From Drosophila miranda (taxonomy: Eukaryota; Arthropoda; Insecta; Diptera; Drosophilidae), in assembly GCF_003369915.1 (NCBI RefSeq), contig NC_046675.1, positions 25,668,001 to 25,732,000 of the forward strand: a stretch of 64,000 bases of DNA, in the 5' to 3' direction. Within the stretch, counting starts at the first letter, position 1. Every line of letters begins with the position of its first letter. Positions 23,901 through 35,438 of the stretch are shown one piece after another. The notes beneath the pieces were generated by a model that made no database searches, was not told the DNA's origin, and saw nothing but the letters and a program-made list of their open reading frames with translations. Position numbers and translations under genes: made by a program.

Positions 23901-26900
23901 TTAACGGGCACCTCTACATGGAGAAGGAGGAGTGGCTGACTTGGTTAAGATAACACGCAAAATATGCCAGACACTGGCCGCAGATAGCGACATGCTTTAA
24001 TTATGAGCTTGTCAAGGTCTCCACTGCCCACATTCACCACACAGCTCCAACCCACACCCACACCCACGCCCACGCCCCCCTCAAGGTCAATGGAAAATCT
24101 GTGAGTGGCAGCACAAACGAGGTAAACTGAATGCTCCACGCTCCTGTCCGGCTGACGTGGCAGGCAAACAAATGGCACATCAGCAGCGGTGCAGGCGAGC
24201 GGGAAATGGAAAATGGGAGGCACGCGCAGGACATGCAAACAAATCGAAGAAAAGGTGGATTCAAGATGAGATCCCGGCCATACGTGGAATACTCACGGCT
24301 GGGTATACTCTTCAAAGGCGAAGGATAGGTCAAATGTCTGTAAGCACTGATCAAAGATAGTGAGAGGATCGTCTTTGAAAATTGGTGTTTAACCAATGCT
24401 TCTTAGACATGATTCTATATTGGGATAAATCCCCTTTGATCCAAAGAACATCATTCGATTTTCTTACCCAACCCAAACCCAAATTCCGAACGCCCGATTT
24501 GGATGGGATTCGGAATTATCCTTTCGAGAAAGAGCAACCAAATGGAAATCAGCACGAAAACATGTGGCAAGGCCATGTATGCGGAGCATGTCGGTTGGTG
24601 GTGGCGAAGTGGGCTCTGAATAGTGGGTTGGGGACTGGGCAGGGGATAAGTTGCGGCCAAGGACTCTTCAATTGAGTTAACCATGGACTATAAATAGCCG
24701 AGTGCCGGGAGCCGAGCATGCATGCAAATGGCAGAAAAAAAACACACTGCTCATCAATAATGCAATTGGTACTGAAACAAATACAGAAACGGGAGAAGAA
24801 GGAGGACCATAAACAGACACAGCTCGAGATTGAGATACAAATACACATGGACGAGGAGAGAGATATACAGATACACTTTGAGTTTGATATGTCAACTAAT
24901 CCGCACTTTTCTTACGACTACCGATGGAACAACGGCTGTCAGGCCCAAAATACCCAGACGGGAAATTTCTATATCGACTCGACTTTCAGTTCTGACCAAG
25001 AATAAATACCTCTTTAAACCTTTTTAATGTGCATAAATCTACCCCGTCTGCCAGCTGTCATCTGCCATTTCTATCGTCCTCCATCTGCATCCTCCAGTGA
25101 AAACCTGTAGCATACAACGTACAGGTTCTAGGAGCTGATATTAGCTAAACGGGAGTAGGAAGTACGCGCTGGCTTCGGCTTTTGTCTCTGGTCGGCGGGG
25201 TGTGGGCATGGAGGATATTTTACTACCCATTCAGAGCTCTGGCAAATGGTCGAGATAAGAATTTATATAAAAAATTAAATCGCGTACGAGTAGGGAAAGG
25301 ATACTAGGAAACGGGATACCGGGGGTCAAAGGGACAGATCAGCATGGATACGTAAACGAAGAAGATCACCGGTCAGATCTTTGTCGGCTGCGGTATCGCC
25401 CATTGGCGAGAACGCCCACCCTACCATGATCCTTCAGGGCCACCTATTAACAATCAGGATCCCTCCAACAAAGACGGCGGTGGGTCACATCTCCGTCAGA
25501 CGAGGTTGCATGGTCCCGATATAAGATATTTAGCCTTGGTTCATTTCCAAACTAACTTTATTTAAGCAATCCATAGTTATTCATTTAAATCCCTATAAAA
25601 CCTAACGCTAATAGAATTTAGTCCCGAATATAAGCCTGCTATTCGATATTGTCTTACATTTATAGGGTATTACTATACAGCATATACTGGGGAAAGAATA
25701 TCATAGGGGCGAGGTAGGGTATAATGATCTTAAATCTATAATAATGATTAGTAGTAGGTATATATAAATGCACGAGCTAGGTTATGTGTTCATCATAGGA
25801 ACAAGAAAACTTCAAACTTCATTACGTAAACTTGGTCAGTGCCAAAACCAGACAAAAATAGGGTATATGGAAAATCATTCTTTTCAGATGGCTTACTTGG
25901 ATCAGGATAATCACTTACGATACGATTAATAGCTTTGACTCCCACGCAGAAAGATCTTTCGTTGTGTGTTGGATGAGATGATTTGATGGGTGGAGGAGTA
26001 TGATGATGTGTGTGATTGTGATGAGTATCTGCATAGATGATGAGATGAATGCGTGGCAACCAAAATCAAAAAACTGTAAAAATAATCGGTATTAATACAC
26101 TACTCATTTGTTCAAGTTCGATTTAGCCCATGGATAGGAATTCCCTTTTTGTTTATACCGCATTTAATTGGATGTTGCAAATTTTTTCCGTATCAAAAGA
26201 ACGTAGTTAAACAGAAAGCGGATAAAAAAACAGGGTTTCGCATATCGGGTCTAATGTCGAAAGAAAGATAGAAAATATAACTAAATCCGAGGCGGGGTCG
26301 ATGCTTCCGGGCTGGAGACCGAGTTCCTACTCGAGGTCTGAAGGTGGCACACGATTGTACCGGGCGCAGGTTACTTCAGCTGCTTCCGATGCCAAGGGTC
26401 AATGACCGCGGTCCATCTGCGGCGTGAGGTTAGGTACACCCGCACACTTGATGGCTCGTGAGGCGACTGGGGTATTTGAAGAGTCAGTCAGATCATCCCC
26501 ATGGGTCGAACGGGTCCCGGCGACGCTTGCAGAGCCCACCGATCGGGTTTACTGGAGGAGCAAGTCCATGCCCTCGGCTACCGCCTCATCCGAATTTCAA
26601 ACGGTGGGGGTTTAACCGGTGGCACGGGCACGTGGCCAATAGAGGTCTCCGGGAATAACCAATCCGTAACTTCTAGACCAGCGTTTCAATACGTAGATAC
26701 TAGTGGTGCTAATCCTACGCGGAAAGAACAGAACATTTTTCAACGGGTCGCTGTAGCTGGGTGTATAATTACCTCAACAGAATTGCACCACTATTTCGAA
26801 AAATTTTAGTACACTGTGGGCGCTCGTTTTCCAAATGGTCGAACGGCTGCCACAGTATTGGCAATATATAACTGGCGCGTCGACTCAAATTAAATGATCA

Positions 26901-27440
26901 CTTTGAGCCGCACTTGGCACTTGCACTAGGCTTTGACTTTGACTTGACCTTGGTTTAGAGAACTGGGTCAGCTCTACAAGACTTCTTTTTCCACTACCGG
27001 TCACTCTGACGGTCACGAGGAGAAAAAGAAAGAGGCTGGGACGACTAAGTACAGCAACCCACGTTTTTTCCACACTTTCTATGGTCTTCTTCTGTTATAC
27101 AGAATCCAGACACAGCAATATTTAATAAAATATAGTGCATGGCAGAAAAATTGCATATCAAAGCGTTGCCGCTTGGTCGCAAAACAGCTGTTGATAAGCT
27201 TTATCAAAGCTCAAAAGATCTTCAACTCGAACTTTTTTACGGCCTAGTTTTAGGCTGTAATTTTGGGAGTTAGCCGTGGATAATTAAAATACAAGAAGGC
27301 ACGACAAGCGTCGAATATTACAAACCTGCAGCTTAAAGAACGATATTGTTTGTTTTTTTAATGTCTATTGTTTCAATTTCAATTATCAACATTAAAAGTT
27401 TCAGCCTCAGCGGCCACGACTCTCTGACCTCAGCTGCTCG
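19320..27440. other. interior of island, left part: no supported gene
   Basis: I see no convincing exon in this 8 kb. CT-rich intergenic DNA fills 19.5-20.1 kb and a CCGGCT repeat lies at 20899. A strong TATA box near 24689 precedes a short open frame (see findings). From about 25.3 kb to 27.0 kb the sequence becomes a mosaic of TE-like pieces. One is a GC-rich block at 26280-26680, unlike its AT-rich neighbours, which I could not classify. Confidence 0.45.
20899..20936. repeat. CCGGCT hexanucleotide repeat, about 6 copies
   Basis: Perfect tandem hexamers. In the minus frames they read as Glu-Pro, Gly-Ala or Arg-Ser runs, which creates spurious open frames. Confidence 0.9.
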
Positions 27441-27470
27441 CCTTGGTTTATTAAATCAATTTATTTTGTT

Positions 27471-30155
27471 CTGGCCCCAGGATATGTCGGCACAAGGTCC
27501 TGTCGATCACACAGTAGCCGGCTTTTCTACCAGTTAAGGTCAAGTGAGGTTAGGTAAGAAAAGACCAATTTGTACAATTAGTTTGTAATTTATAATTAAA
27601 ATCAAAATAAACTATGCCAAAAGTAAATTCAGGTAAAATGTTGCATGGAGTATGTCGTATCGGAAAAGCACTGTAGCACTGTATGTGGTACTATTGGCGT
27701 CGCTCGGTCTCACTTGGCTCTCGTTGTTGATATGCACTGCGCTCCTGGCTCATACGCTGCTTCATCCTAGCCAGCGACTCTTGGTACTCTATAGCCTTCT
27801 CTTCTGCGTAGAGCCTGTGGTTTTGGGCAGTCTCCATGGCCTGCTGATGGTGACCTTGCATAATAGCAATCCGATCCTGCCAGTATTTCTCCACCTGCAA
27901 GACCTGCATCTTTTGCGACTCCCACTGTTCCAACACTGTCTTCATCGTTAGGCGCTCGGAATCAATGCTAGAAAATACATCGTCGAAGCCGTGCTGAAGG
28001 TCGGCTATGAGTCGTTCCTTTTCGCGACTTTTCCCCAGAATGCTTTTTAGTTCGGCATTCTTAGCGTCCAGAATTTTCGAGGACTGGGCACGCTCCTCCG
28101 TAATGGTGCGCATCAGCAGCTCCACTTCCTTCAGGCGCTGTTCATACTTGGCTTGAAGACATTGGTACTTCTCCCCTGCCTTTCGCATCTGAGAAGATAA
28201 GCTCTTAGACTCCTCCGCAATTTGATCGCAACATCGCTGCTCAATCTGCTTGATGTGCTCGTAGGTGAGCTCTGTCGAAGTCGTTGACGCCTCCGTAGCG
28301 CCTCTGAAACTCTGGCAGGTCTCTGAAGTATCGTGGGGAGTGACCGACTTATCAACATTTTTCTGCTCTTTAATGTAGTCCTTAAGCTGCTCGACGTTCC
28401 TCTTGAACACAGTGACATCCGCTGTCAAGAGATTACCTTGATCCACATTCCCCAAATGTTCTTTGATTATGTTTGCCTGCCTTTTGTTTGTCTTCTGGAG
28501 GTTCGCCATTTGAAGCTCAGCCTTTCTAATACCTTTCGATTTTTCAAGACATTTGCTACAATTAGCGGACATCTCTCGCTCCCATCTTTTCTGCAAGTTG
28601 TCGAGCTCTTTCTGAAGATTGTCCTTCTCTATCTTGAGCACGTTGACCAGCTGCTCTGAGTTGATTTTATCGGATTGCATATTTCGCTTGAGATTGGCAT
28701 ATTGTTCACGAAAATACTCATTTTCACGAGAAGTCTCCGCGTGCAGTTTTGACAGCCGATCCATCTTCAGTTTTGCTTGAACTAACAGATCACGTTTGCG
28801 ATCCATCTCCAGGCGAAGCTCATTTGATTTGACCCGCTTAACAGTCAGCTTCCACTTATCCAGGATCAGCCGATAACATTTCTGTCTGAGATTTCCGTTA
28901 TCTTGGTTCAGTCTCAGCACTTCAGCTTGAATCCCTTTGAGGTGATTGTCGCTCTTCTCGTTGAGCTCCCTTAGAGCATCCCGCTCTGCTATTAACGGAT
29001 AAATTTGCTGCTGCAGTTGCGAATAGCTTGTGGCCTTTTGTTGTAGTTCACTAAGTTCTTTTTGCAGACACGAAATGCGCGAATCCTGGCGCGTTTTTTC
29101 CTCGCTTAAAGCGGTAAGTTTCCCTAGGGACTGACTATCCTTCGTGCGAAGCAAGTGCAGATCCCTGTCGCGCTCCTTCAGCAGCTCTTGTAGCTTGATA
29201 ATTTCATCCGTCGTCTCTTTGGGATTAGCTAGAGCCCGATGAAGGCGAGCCATGCGATCGTCGTGACTGAGGCAAGCGGTGACACCCTGCGGTGTTTGAT
29301 TCTTTAGCAATAGAGCATCGATCGAATGCAGCCTAGCCTGAGCACAATTGGAATGGTTACTCAGGAGGCCAACGGTGTGCTCAAACGATGCGATCTTGGC
29401 CTCCAACTCCATAACGTACTGCTGCTGGTGAATCTTCTCTGACTCCAGTTGCCTGCATCGGCTCTGGGCCAAGCCGAGAGACCCCTTCAGCGGATGGCAA
29501 TGTGCCCGATGATGTTCATTCAACTCTGCGATGGTCTGCTGCAGCTGGCCACTGCTCTGCTCCAGACGTCTTTTATAATCCCGCAGCTTCTCCATGCCGT
29601 CTTCCTGGTTCATGCACATCGCCTGCGAATCTACCAGTATGTCCTGCGATTGCTGCATCTCTTGAAATGCTAGCTTCAGTTGCTCCTCTAAGATGCTCCG
29701 GCGGTTCTCCCCCACATCAAGCTTTTCTCGATTATCGGTAGCTTGCTGGGCAAGGGTTTGTGGCTTGTTAGACTTGGATTGGAGCTGCTTTTCTAACTTT
29801 TTCATTTGCTCCTGTTGTATGCTGCAGCATTGATCGCAAATATCTGACACCGAATTCGCGGTTGAGAAGCCTGTGATATCTTCATCGTCACCCTCGTGGC
29901 TCAAATGGCTCTCGCGCTGTCTAGCCATGTCAATCCGTAAAACATATAACGAAAATTTTAGTATTGTTCAATGAAAATTTTATTTTACTTCAAATTGTAA
30001 AAAATGTGTAAAAATTGCTTACTAAAAACAAAATAAACTGTTCAGGCAACAAATCTGACTGTCTAAATATTCGTTTGAGTCAATTGTACGTAATTCAAAC
30101 TTTTTCTTTAAGGCTCGGCCAGCCTTATTTTCTGCAAAATGTAAGTGATCTCAGT
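27471..30155 (-). repeat. tandem duplication unit A, gene-bearing part
   Basis: It begins with CTGGCCCCAGGATATGTCGG, the same words that begin unit B at 35439. It continues through the coiled-coil gene to about 30155, where the match to unit B's upstream flank (TCGGCCAGCC, TTTTCTGCAAAAT) ends. Beyond that point unit A is split by inserted transposons. Its downstream flank reappears at about 35160-35337. Confidence 0.85.
27691..29928 (-). CDS. large coiled-coil protein, copy A (745 aa)
   Basis: A single open frame of 745 codons with almost continuous heptad-like sequence rich in Leu, Gln, Lys and Glu. I see no membrane segment or catalytic motif. The N-terminus is a short acidic head (EGDDEDITGFSTANSVS) before the coil starts near residue 40. 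This suggests a structural or scaffold protein (cytoskeletal, centrosomal or nuclear), but I do not recognise the family and assign no function. It is a tandem paralogue of the gene at 35659-38148. Relative to that copy it lacks about 40 residues after the N-terminus, about 37 near residue 150, about 15 in the middle and about 10 near the end. It has 10- and 7-residue insertions of its own near residues 60-105. Every length change is a multiple of three, so the frame has been maintained. The ATG at 29928 is chosen because the other copy starts at the matching position. Confidence 0.85.
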   Translation of the reverse strand: MARQRESHLSHEGDDEDITGFSTANSVSDICDQCCSIQQEQMKKLEKQLQSKSNKPQTLAQQATDNREKLDVGENRRSILEEQLKLAFQEMQQSQDILVDSQAMCMNQEDGMEKLRDYKRRLEQSSGQLQQTIAELNEHHRAHCHPLKGSLGLAQSRCRQLESEKIHQQQYVMELEAKIASFEHTVGLLSNHSNCAQARLHSIDALLLKNQTPQGVTACLSHDDRMARLHRALANPKETTDEIIKLQELLKERDRDLHLLRTKDSQSLGKLTALSEEKTRQDSRISCLQKELSELQQKATSYSQLQQQIYPLIAERDALRELNEKSDNHLKGIQAEVLRLNQDNGNLRQKCYRLILDKWKLTVKRVKSNELRLEMDRKRDLLVQAKLKMDRLSKLHAETSRENEYFREQYANLKRNMQSDKINSEQLVNVLKIEKDNLQKELDNLQKRWEREMSANCSKCLEKSKGIRKAELQMANLQKTNKRQANIIKEHLGNVDQGNLLTADVTVFKRNVEQLKDYIKEQKNVDKSVTPHDTSETCQSFRGATEASTTSTELTYEHIKQIEQRCCDQIAEESKSLSSQMRKAGEKYQCLQAKYEQRLKEVELLMRTITEERAQSSKILDAKNAELKSILGKSREKERLIADLQHGFDDVFSSIDSERLTMKTVLEQWESQKMQVLQVEKYWQDRIAIMQGHHQQAMETAQNHRLYAEEKAIEYQESLARMKQRMSQERSAYQQREPSETERRQ

Positions 30156-30159
30156 AATC

Positions 30160-30735
30160 TGATCTCGGATTATTAGTTTTTTAACTCGGGACATGATTAC
30201 TCGTATAGGGGAAAGTTAGATTCGTGTAGATGTATATATGTAACAGCCAAAAGGAAGCGATATAAGAGGTAGAGAAATCAGATTATGAATCCAAACCCCT
30301 GAGAAACACTGTGATTACACTGAATCAAGTGTTTTTCCAAATTTAGCCAATTTCCATATGTATTGGGATCAGATCGGAACGTTATCATAGCCAAAATTCG
30401 TGGGTAGAAACTGTTGAAATGTATAAAATTATATGTCATCGATTGCTTTTTTTACCCCGACTATAATATGTAATATGTATCTGATGGGCTCAGTTCCTTG
30501 ATTACGAACCGCCGACACTATCGTAACAAATAAACACCATATTTACATACATATGTACATATGTTACAAATATACTATATACAATCTATATCCAAATCAT
30601 ACAACGATCACTGTATTTATTAACAACAGGTTATGGACCCAGGCACTTTAAATTGAGCCACATGCCGTTGTATAAATAAAAGTACATAAAAGGAGGGGGA
30701 ACGTTGTGAGTTGCTGCGGCGACCGCAACTCTACA
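30160..30735. other. no gene seen
   Basis: AT-rich sequence upstream of coiled-coil copy A. It is probably inserted DNA, because it has no match upstream of copy B. Nothing recognisable. Confidence 0.4.
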
Positions 30736-30737
30736 TT

Positions 30738-31222
30738 TATACCCGATACATAGTATGGCTACATTGAGCGACAATGTGTGCGTGCGGGAGAGACAGAAAA
30801 CGTGTCTGAACATGTCGTCGGGCGCTGCGTAGCCACCGCAAATTAATTTGTTCCTTTTGGCTATAAAAATGATCCGATCTGATCCAGATTCAGCAATCTC
30901 ATAGATACGGTAGTTTTCTATGATTGTGCGTTTTTAGTTTTCTCGTATCTTCAATATTGTGAATGCCACAGATTTTCGTCCTTTGTAAAGGCGGAAGTGA
31001 GCGGGGCGAACTTTTGAAGTATACTTGTAACAGTGACATATCACAGAAGTCTGGATCCAAAACATCGTTGCTCTAGCTCTTATAGTCTTTGAGCACTAGG
31101 CGCTAAAAGGGACGGACAGACGGACGGAAGGACAGACAGACAGGGCTGAATCGACTCGGCTATTGATGCTGATCAAGAATATATATGTATACTTTATGGG
31201 GTCGGAAACATAACTCCCACAG
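30738..31222. mobile_element. INE-1/DINE-1-like Helitron-derived element
   Basis: It starts with TATACCCGATAC and ends with the block GACGGACAGACGGAC ... TCGACTCGGCTATTGATG ... TTTATGGGGTCGGAAAC. In my knowledge this is the signature of the INE-1/DINE-1 family, a non-coding Helitron relative spread through all Drosophila genomes. No coding capacity is expected or seen. The middle is diverged, so this is an old copy. Confidence 0.7.
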
Positions 31223-31639
31223 ATCTACGCTGCTTCTCTAAATTAGACCTTAAGCTCTTCAATAGAAGCTTAAGCTACTTCACTCTTATAATTAATATCT
31301 TATCTTGTTTTAATAAGAAGAGTTAATGTTAAACGCGAAGGCGATACTTCCCAAGCTGCGTTGAGTTTAGGAAGCGGTAGTTTTAACTGGCGAGGCCTAA
31401 ACAGAAGAAGGACAGTTGCCTAGGGTTGAACTTGTATGTTTTTGAGGTGAAATATTCCTCAGTTTTACCCTGTTCATTCTTCAGCTGTTAATAGGGTGAG
31501 CCAACTCGTCTAAATACCAAGGCTGAGATAAAAACCGGCGCTAACTTTGCATTGAACTTTTTAATAGCATTGCTTTGACAGAAATTACGTGCAAGTACTG
31601 GCTATCCAACCTTAAACTCTATTTTTCGATTCTAGCAAC

Positions 31640-34230
31640 TTCTAGCATTTTGTTCATGTGACTCTTTCACCTTTTTCTTTGACGATTCGCGAATGGTTTG
31701 TAGTGCTTCCGGATAACTAATGCGGCTATCCTCCGATATGAGTTTTAAGCTGCGAAGCAACTCATAGTCTTTGCCATTCAGAATCATATTGTGTCCAAAG
31801 GTTAGGAACTAGGGCGAGTACCCTGTGCTTTGGTGAATGTTGGTTCTGAGAGCAGCACTGTTTAAGTTTTTCAAATGCCTGATTGGCCAAAGGGTTCCAC
31901 GCATACGCTTTCGGTTTCATTAATAGTTCAGTGAGGGCGCAACTTACCGTTGCATAATTGTGGACAAAACGACGGTACCACTCGCAATTGTTTCACCGTC
32001 TTGGGAAAGGGGAATTCTTTAATAGCTTAAATTTTACTCGGATCCGTCTTTACCTGTCCGTATCCAATGATGAACCCTAGATACTTAATCTCACGCATGC
32101 AAAACTGCGACTTGGCAATGTTTATCATAAGATTAGCCTTTCGTAAGTGTACCGCGACTGCTCTCAGTAATATTAAGTGGGATTCGAAAGCGTCGTAAAG
32201 AATCAGTAAGTCATCGAGGTAAACAAAAACTCACTTACGCAAATTAGCAGGTATTACCTTATCCATTAAGCGACAGAGGGGTTGTGAGGCGTTGGTTAGA
32301 CCAAAAGGCATAACTTTGTATTGATAGAGCGGTCGGTTAGTTATGGTAAACGCGGTGTATTGGCGTGAAGACTCCTATATTGAGTCCAGTTATGTATTTG
32401 ACTGAGTATCCCATCTATATGTGGAAGTATGTGCCTTTCGGGTATAATTGTTGATCTCTCGAGAATCAAGGCATAACCAATTCTTGTTCCCTTTCTTTAC
32501 TAGGACGCAATTGCTACTCCATGGGGCTTTTGAAGGTTCTATCACTCCAGCTTAATCATCTTCTCCACTTCTTCAAACATCACTTTCTCTTTCGCGGGTG
32601 AATTGGGCCAATGTCGTTGTTTGACGGGTACTTCGGCATTGATTACCATAGAATGTTGTATTAGGTGTGTACGACCTAGTCCGTCGCATTCATATGACGG
32701 GAGGTTCTTATTACCGCCTCTAATTTTTTCCTTTGTTCTTCATTCGCATTTTAGGGGTTTCAACGCATTTTAGGGGTTTACTTCGTAAACATGTCGTCTC
32801 TATTCTGCAAACAGCTCACAGTTTCTTCTCGGGTCAATAATTGGGATAGAAGACCGAAAGCTTTCCAAAAGTCAACTTCTAAATAAACATCTTGTTTTAA
32901 ATCTGGGATGATAAAGAACTCTACTTCCTTATTTATTTCACGGAATTCAATCGGAACCACCAATTTGGACACTACGGAATAAGCTTCGTTGCTGGCAGTT
33001 CGTATGGTTCCCAAACACTTCTGAGATTGTGGGTGATGTGCTAAAGAGGTTGCTGCTCTCCCACCCAAACAACTAATGGTTGATCCTGAATCTCGCAAAG
33101 CTTTATAAGTTTGCCCTTCGAACATTATCTCCGTGTACAATCGGTTATCTGAACTCAGAATAACTGCTGAGACTAAACGTTATCGAACAGATTGGACCTT
33201 TTTCCAGAATGCTCGTCTTCGTATCGTCGATCGTTTGGGTTTAACTATCAATTTAACTACATATTCACATTTTCTGAATCCAACTCTTTACTCTCCATCG
33301 TTTGAGTCGCTACATCTATACCTGTACAAATATTGTGAAGTATCATATCAGGTTTTACGTCAACTACCCCTTGGAAAGCCCTCTTAAGGTAGTTGGTTTA
33401 CTTTTGTTTAATTGCTGTTCTTGGTCGGTCGGTACATCCCGTTTCGAGTTTCTCGCTGAGTTACATTTGACGCATTGAGGTTTATAAATATCCTTAGCAC
33501 CACAACCATAGCAGAAAATTCGCCTTTCTCCTAAACAATCATCAAAACGATGCCCTTCCTAGTTGCAGTTCCAGCATACTAGTTTCTTACGATATCTCTG
33601 CGAAACATCTTCTTCCTCTATATCTTCGTTATCCGTAAGTATTTCCGATACATTCGGTTTGCCGAATTTACCTCGTGGAAAAGGGTTATGGTTGTCTTTA
33701 CAGAAGTTTTCATGTTTGCGAACTTCTTCTCTTAGAAGAATTCGATCGCTGATTTTGAGATGCAAGTGTAAATATCTGAGGGCGTTCTTGCGTTACGTTT
33801 TAAAATGTCTACTAACTTATGTTCGCTAACCTCGTGTGAGAGCCTGGACACTAATTCTTCAACGGCCGTCTGTTAATCGTCAAACGATTCACTATCTCTC
33901 TGATGGCGTTTTCTTATCAACTCCCACAAGTCGATATCATCCCTAGCATCATCGCTTCGTTGTCTAAACGAAGCAGAAAAGGATTGCTAAGAAAATTGTG
34001 GGTTTTTCCTATGGAAGTTCCAAAACCAATCGCAGGCTTTAGACGAGAAAAGCAGATGCCTATTGTCACAGAGTAATTCGTAATCGGTATTTAAAGTGGA
34101 GGATGTCAGAGAACGAACCCTATACAGGAATTCGTCGACGTGCATAACGTCTTTAGATCCGTCGAACTTAAGACGCCAACTGGCTAAGATATTAGCGGTC
34201 TTCCCAGGAGCCTGTTAGAGACATTTGGGT
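31640..34230 (-). mobile_element. degenerate Ty3/gypsy-like LTR retrotransposon
   Basis: Read on the minus strand, the order is gag, protease, reverse transcriptase, RNase H linker. Gag has a CCHC zinc-knuckle region (33440-33600, CWNC and CYGC pairs) with a stop codon inside the first knuckle. The protease has the DSGS active site at about 33080. Reverse transcriptase has the YLDD box at about 32205 and an upstream VKKGNKNW-like fingers motif near 32500. The FEKLK linker motif lies near 31880. Frames are broken by several stops and shifts. I could not find matching LTRs, so the ends are approximate. It sits inside tandem unit A and is not active. Confidence 0.75.
32778..33140 (-). pseudogene. 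retropepsin-like protease fragment of the Ty3/gypsy element
   Basis: The frame contains DSGSTISCLGG, the aspartic protease active-site loop, in a 120-residue stretch typical of the retrotransposon protease domain. It is part of the broken element at 31640-34230 and is cut off from gag and reverse transcriptase by stops. Confidence 0.7.
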
Positions 34231-34444
34231 GTGGAATCCAATTTCCCTTCCGTTTGCTGAAGACAACGAGTTGTATCAGTTTCCTGATATATTAGGCTCG
34301 TGATTTTGCCTTGTCGCTTGCACAGGCGTTCTATCTGAAGCTATTGTCATCCTACCTAACTGTCCGCGTAGAATATGAACTCTCATATTTCCTTGGAGTC
34401 CTTGGCTTTATCAAAAGATAGTCTAACTAATTTTCTGACCCCAC

Positions 34445-34860
34445 TATAGCACTAAAATAGTCTACGTTTCTCTTGTCCGGCCTATCTTAGAATATGGTTC
34501 CTGTATCTGGTCTCCTCATTGCCAAAAATATCAAGATATGCTAGAACTTCAAAAACAATTCCTTATCTTTGCCCTACGCGGTCTTAATTGGACCCCTTCA
34601 CGTTATCTTCCTTCTTATGAGAGTCGGCTGCGTCTTATTAATTTGCACTCTCTTGAAAGCTGTAGGACTTGTCATGGAATTCTTTTTCTCCATAAACTTC
34701 TCCTAGGCGATGTTAAATCCTCGGCCCTCATTAGCTTTGTTAGAATTGCTGTCCCATGCCGCACGACTAGGCACTACGTTCCTCTCTGTCCTTCAAACTA
34801 CTCTGACCATGAATTTTTCCGCAGACTTTGCCGCGTTTACAATACATTTTTCCTCTGATA
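34445..34860 (+). mobile_element. 3' fragment of a jockey-like non-LTR retrotransposon
   Basis: The plus strand reads VRPILEYGS-xx-WSP, then LELQKQFL...ALRG, then YESRLRLINLHSLE-RR-like words. These are typical of the C-terminal end of jockey/I-clade reverse transcriptase proteins. Only this tail remains, as is usual for 5'-truncated insertions. Its orientation is opposite to the adjacent Ty3/gypsy remnant. Confidence 0.65.
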
Positions 34861-35159
34861 CTTGTGCTTCCAAAATCAAATCTTCATTCTTCTGTCTTGA
34901 AGTGTGTTAACGAACTTTCCAGGAAGCAATCCACCTGAAACTGTTCATGAAGAAAGTTATGGGCTCCGAGGATGTTGTCGTGATCTTCAGCGACAACCAA
35001 TGCGCTGGCGAATTAACCAGAATTTCAGTATTCCACAGCCGAACTACGACATTCGTCATCATTTTACACGTGAACTAGTCTATAAGAAAGAAATCAACCG
35101 AGAAGATGCGAGCAGATGTCTATGGTCTACCAACGAGCAAACATAATGAATGTATTTAT

Positions 35160-35337
35160 TTACGTTTTCACTCTCCTTCTCGCTGAGTGCTGGCAGGAAA
35201 TACATAATCGCTTGTTGATCTTTTCTAAATAAGTACCAGCGAACCAGGTCCGGTCCAGCTCGCTCTAAGCGGATTTACATTGCACAACAGTTTGTGTGTT
35301 CTCTCTCGGGGGATCACAGAGGAAACCTTTTCATTGA
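35160..35337. repeat. flank repeat F, copy in unit A
   Basis: It matches 38705-38952: GAGTGCTGGCAGGA, ATAATCGCTTGTTGATC, CGCTCTAAGCGGATTTACATTG and CTCGGGGGATCA. This copy lacks about 60 bases found in the other. It marks the end of tandem unit A and shows that the TE nest was inserted between gene A and this flank. Confidence 0.8.
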
Positions 35338-35438
35338 GAATCTTAGTGAAAGTATGCGCTGATTGAAATGTCCTCACCGATCTTTTGCGGTCTTTACCTG
35401 TCGCACGGACGTTTTGAATTGTTGATCCCCTCTCAGTG

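Noticed and set aside
34904..35146. 80-codon plus-strand frame next to the non-LTR fragment
   Set aside because: No ATG context or motif that ties it to a TE protein or a host gene; left unassigned.
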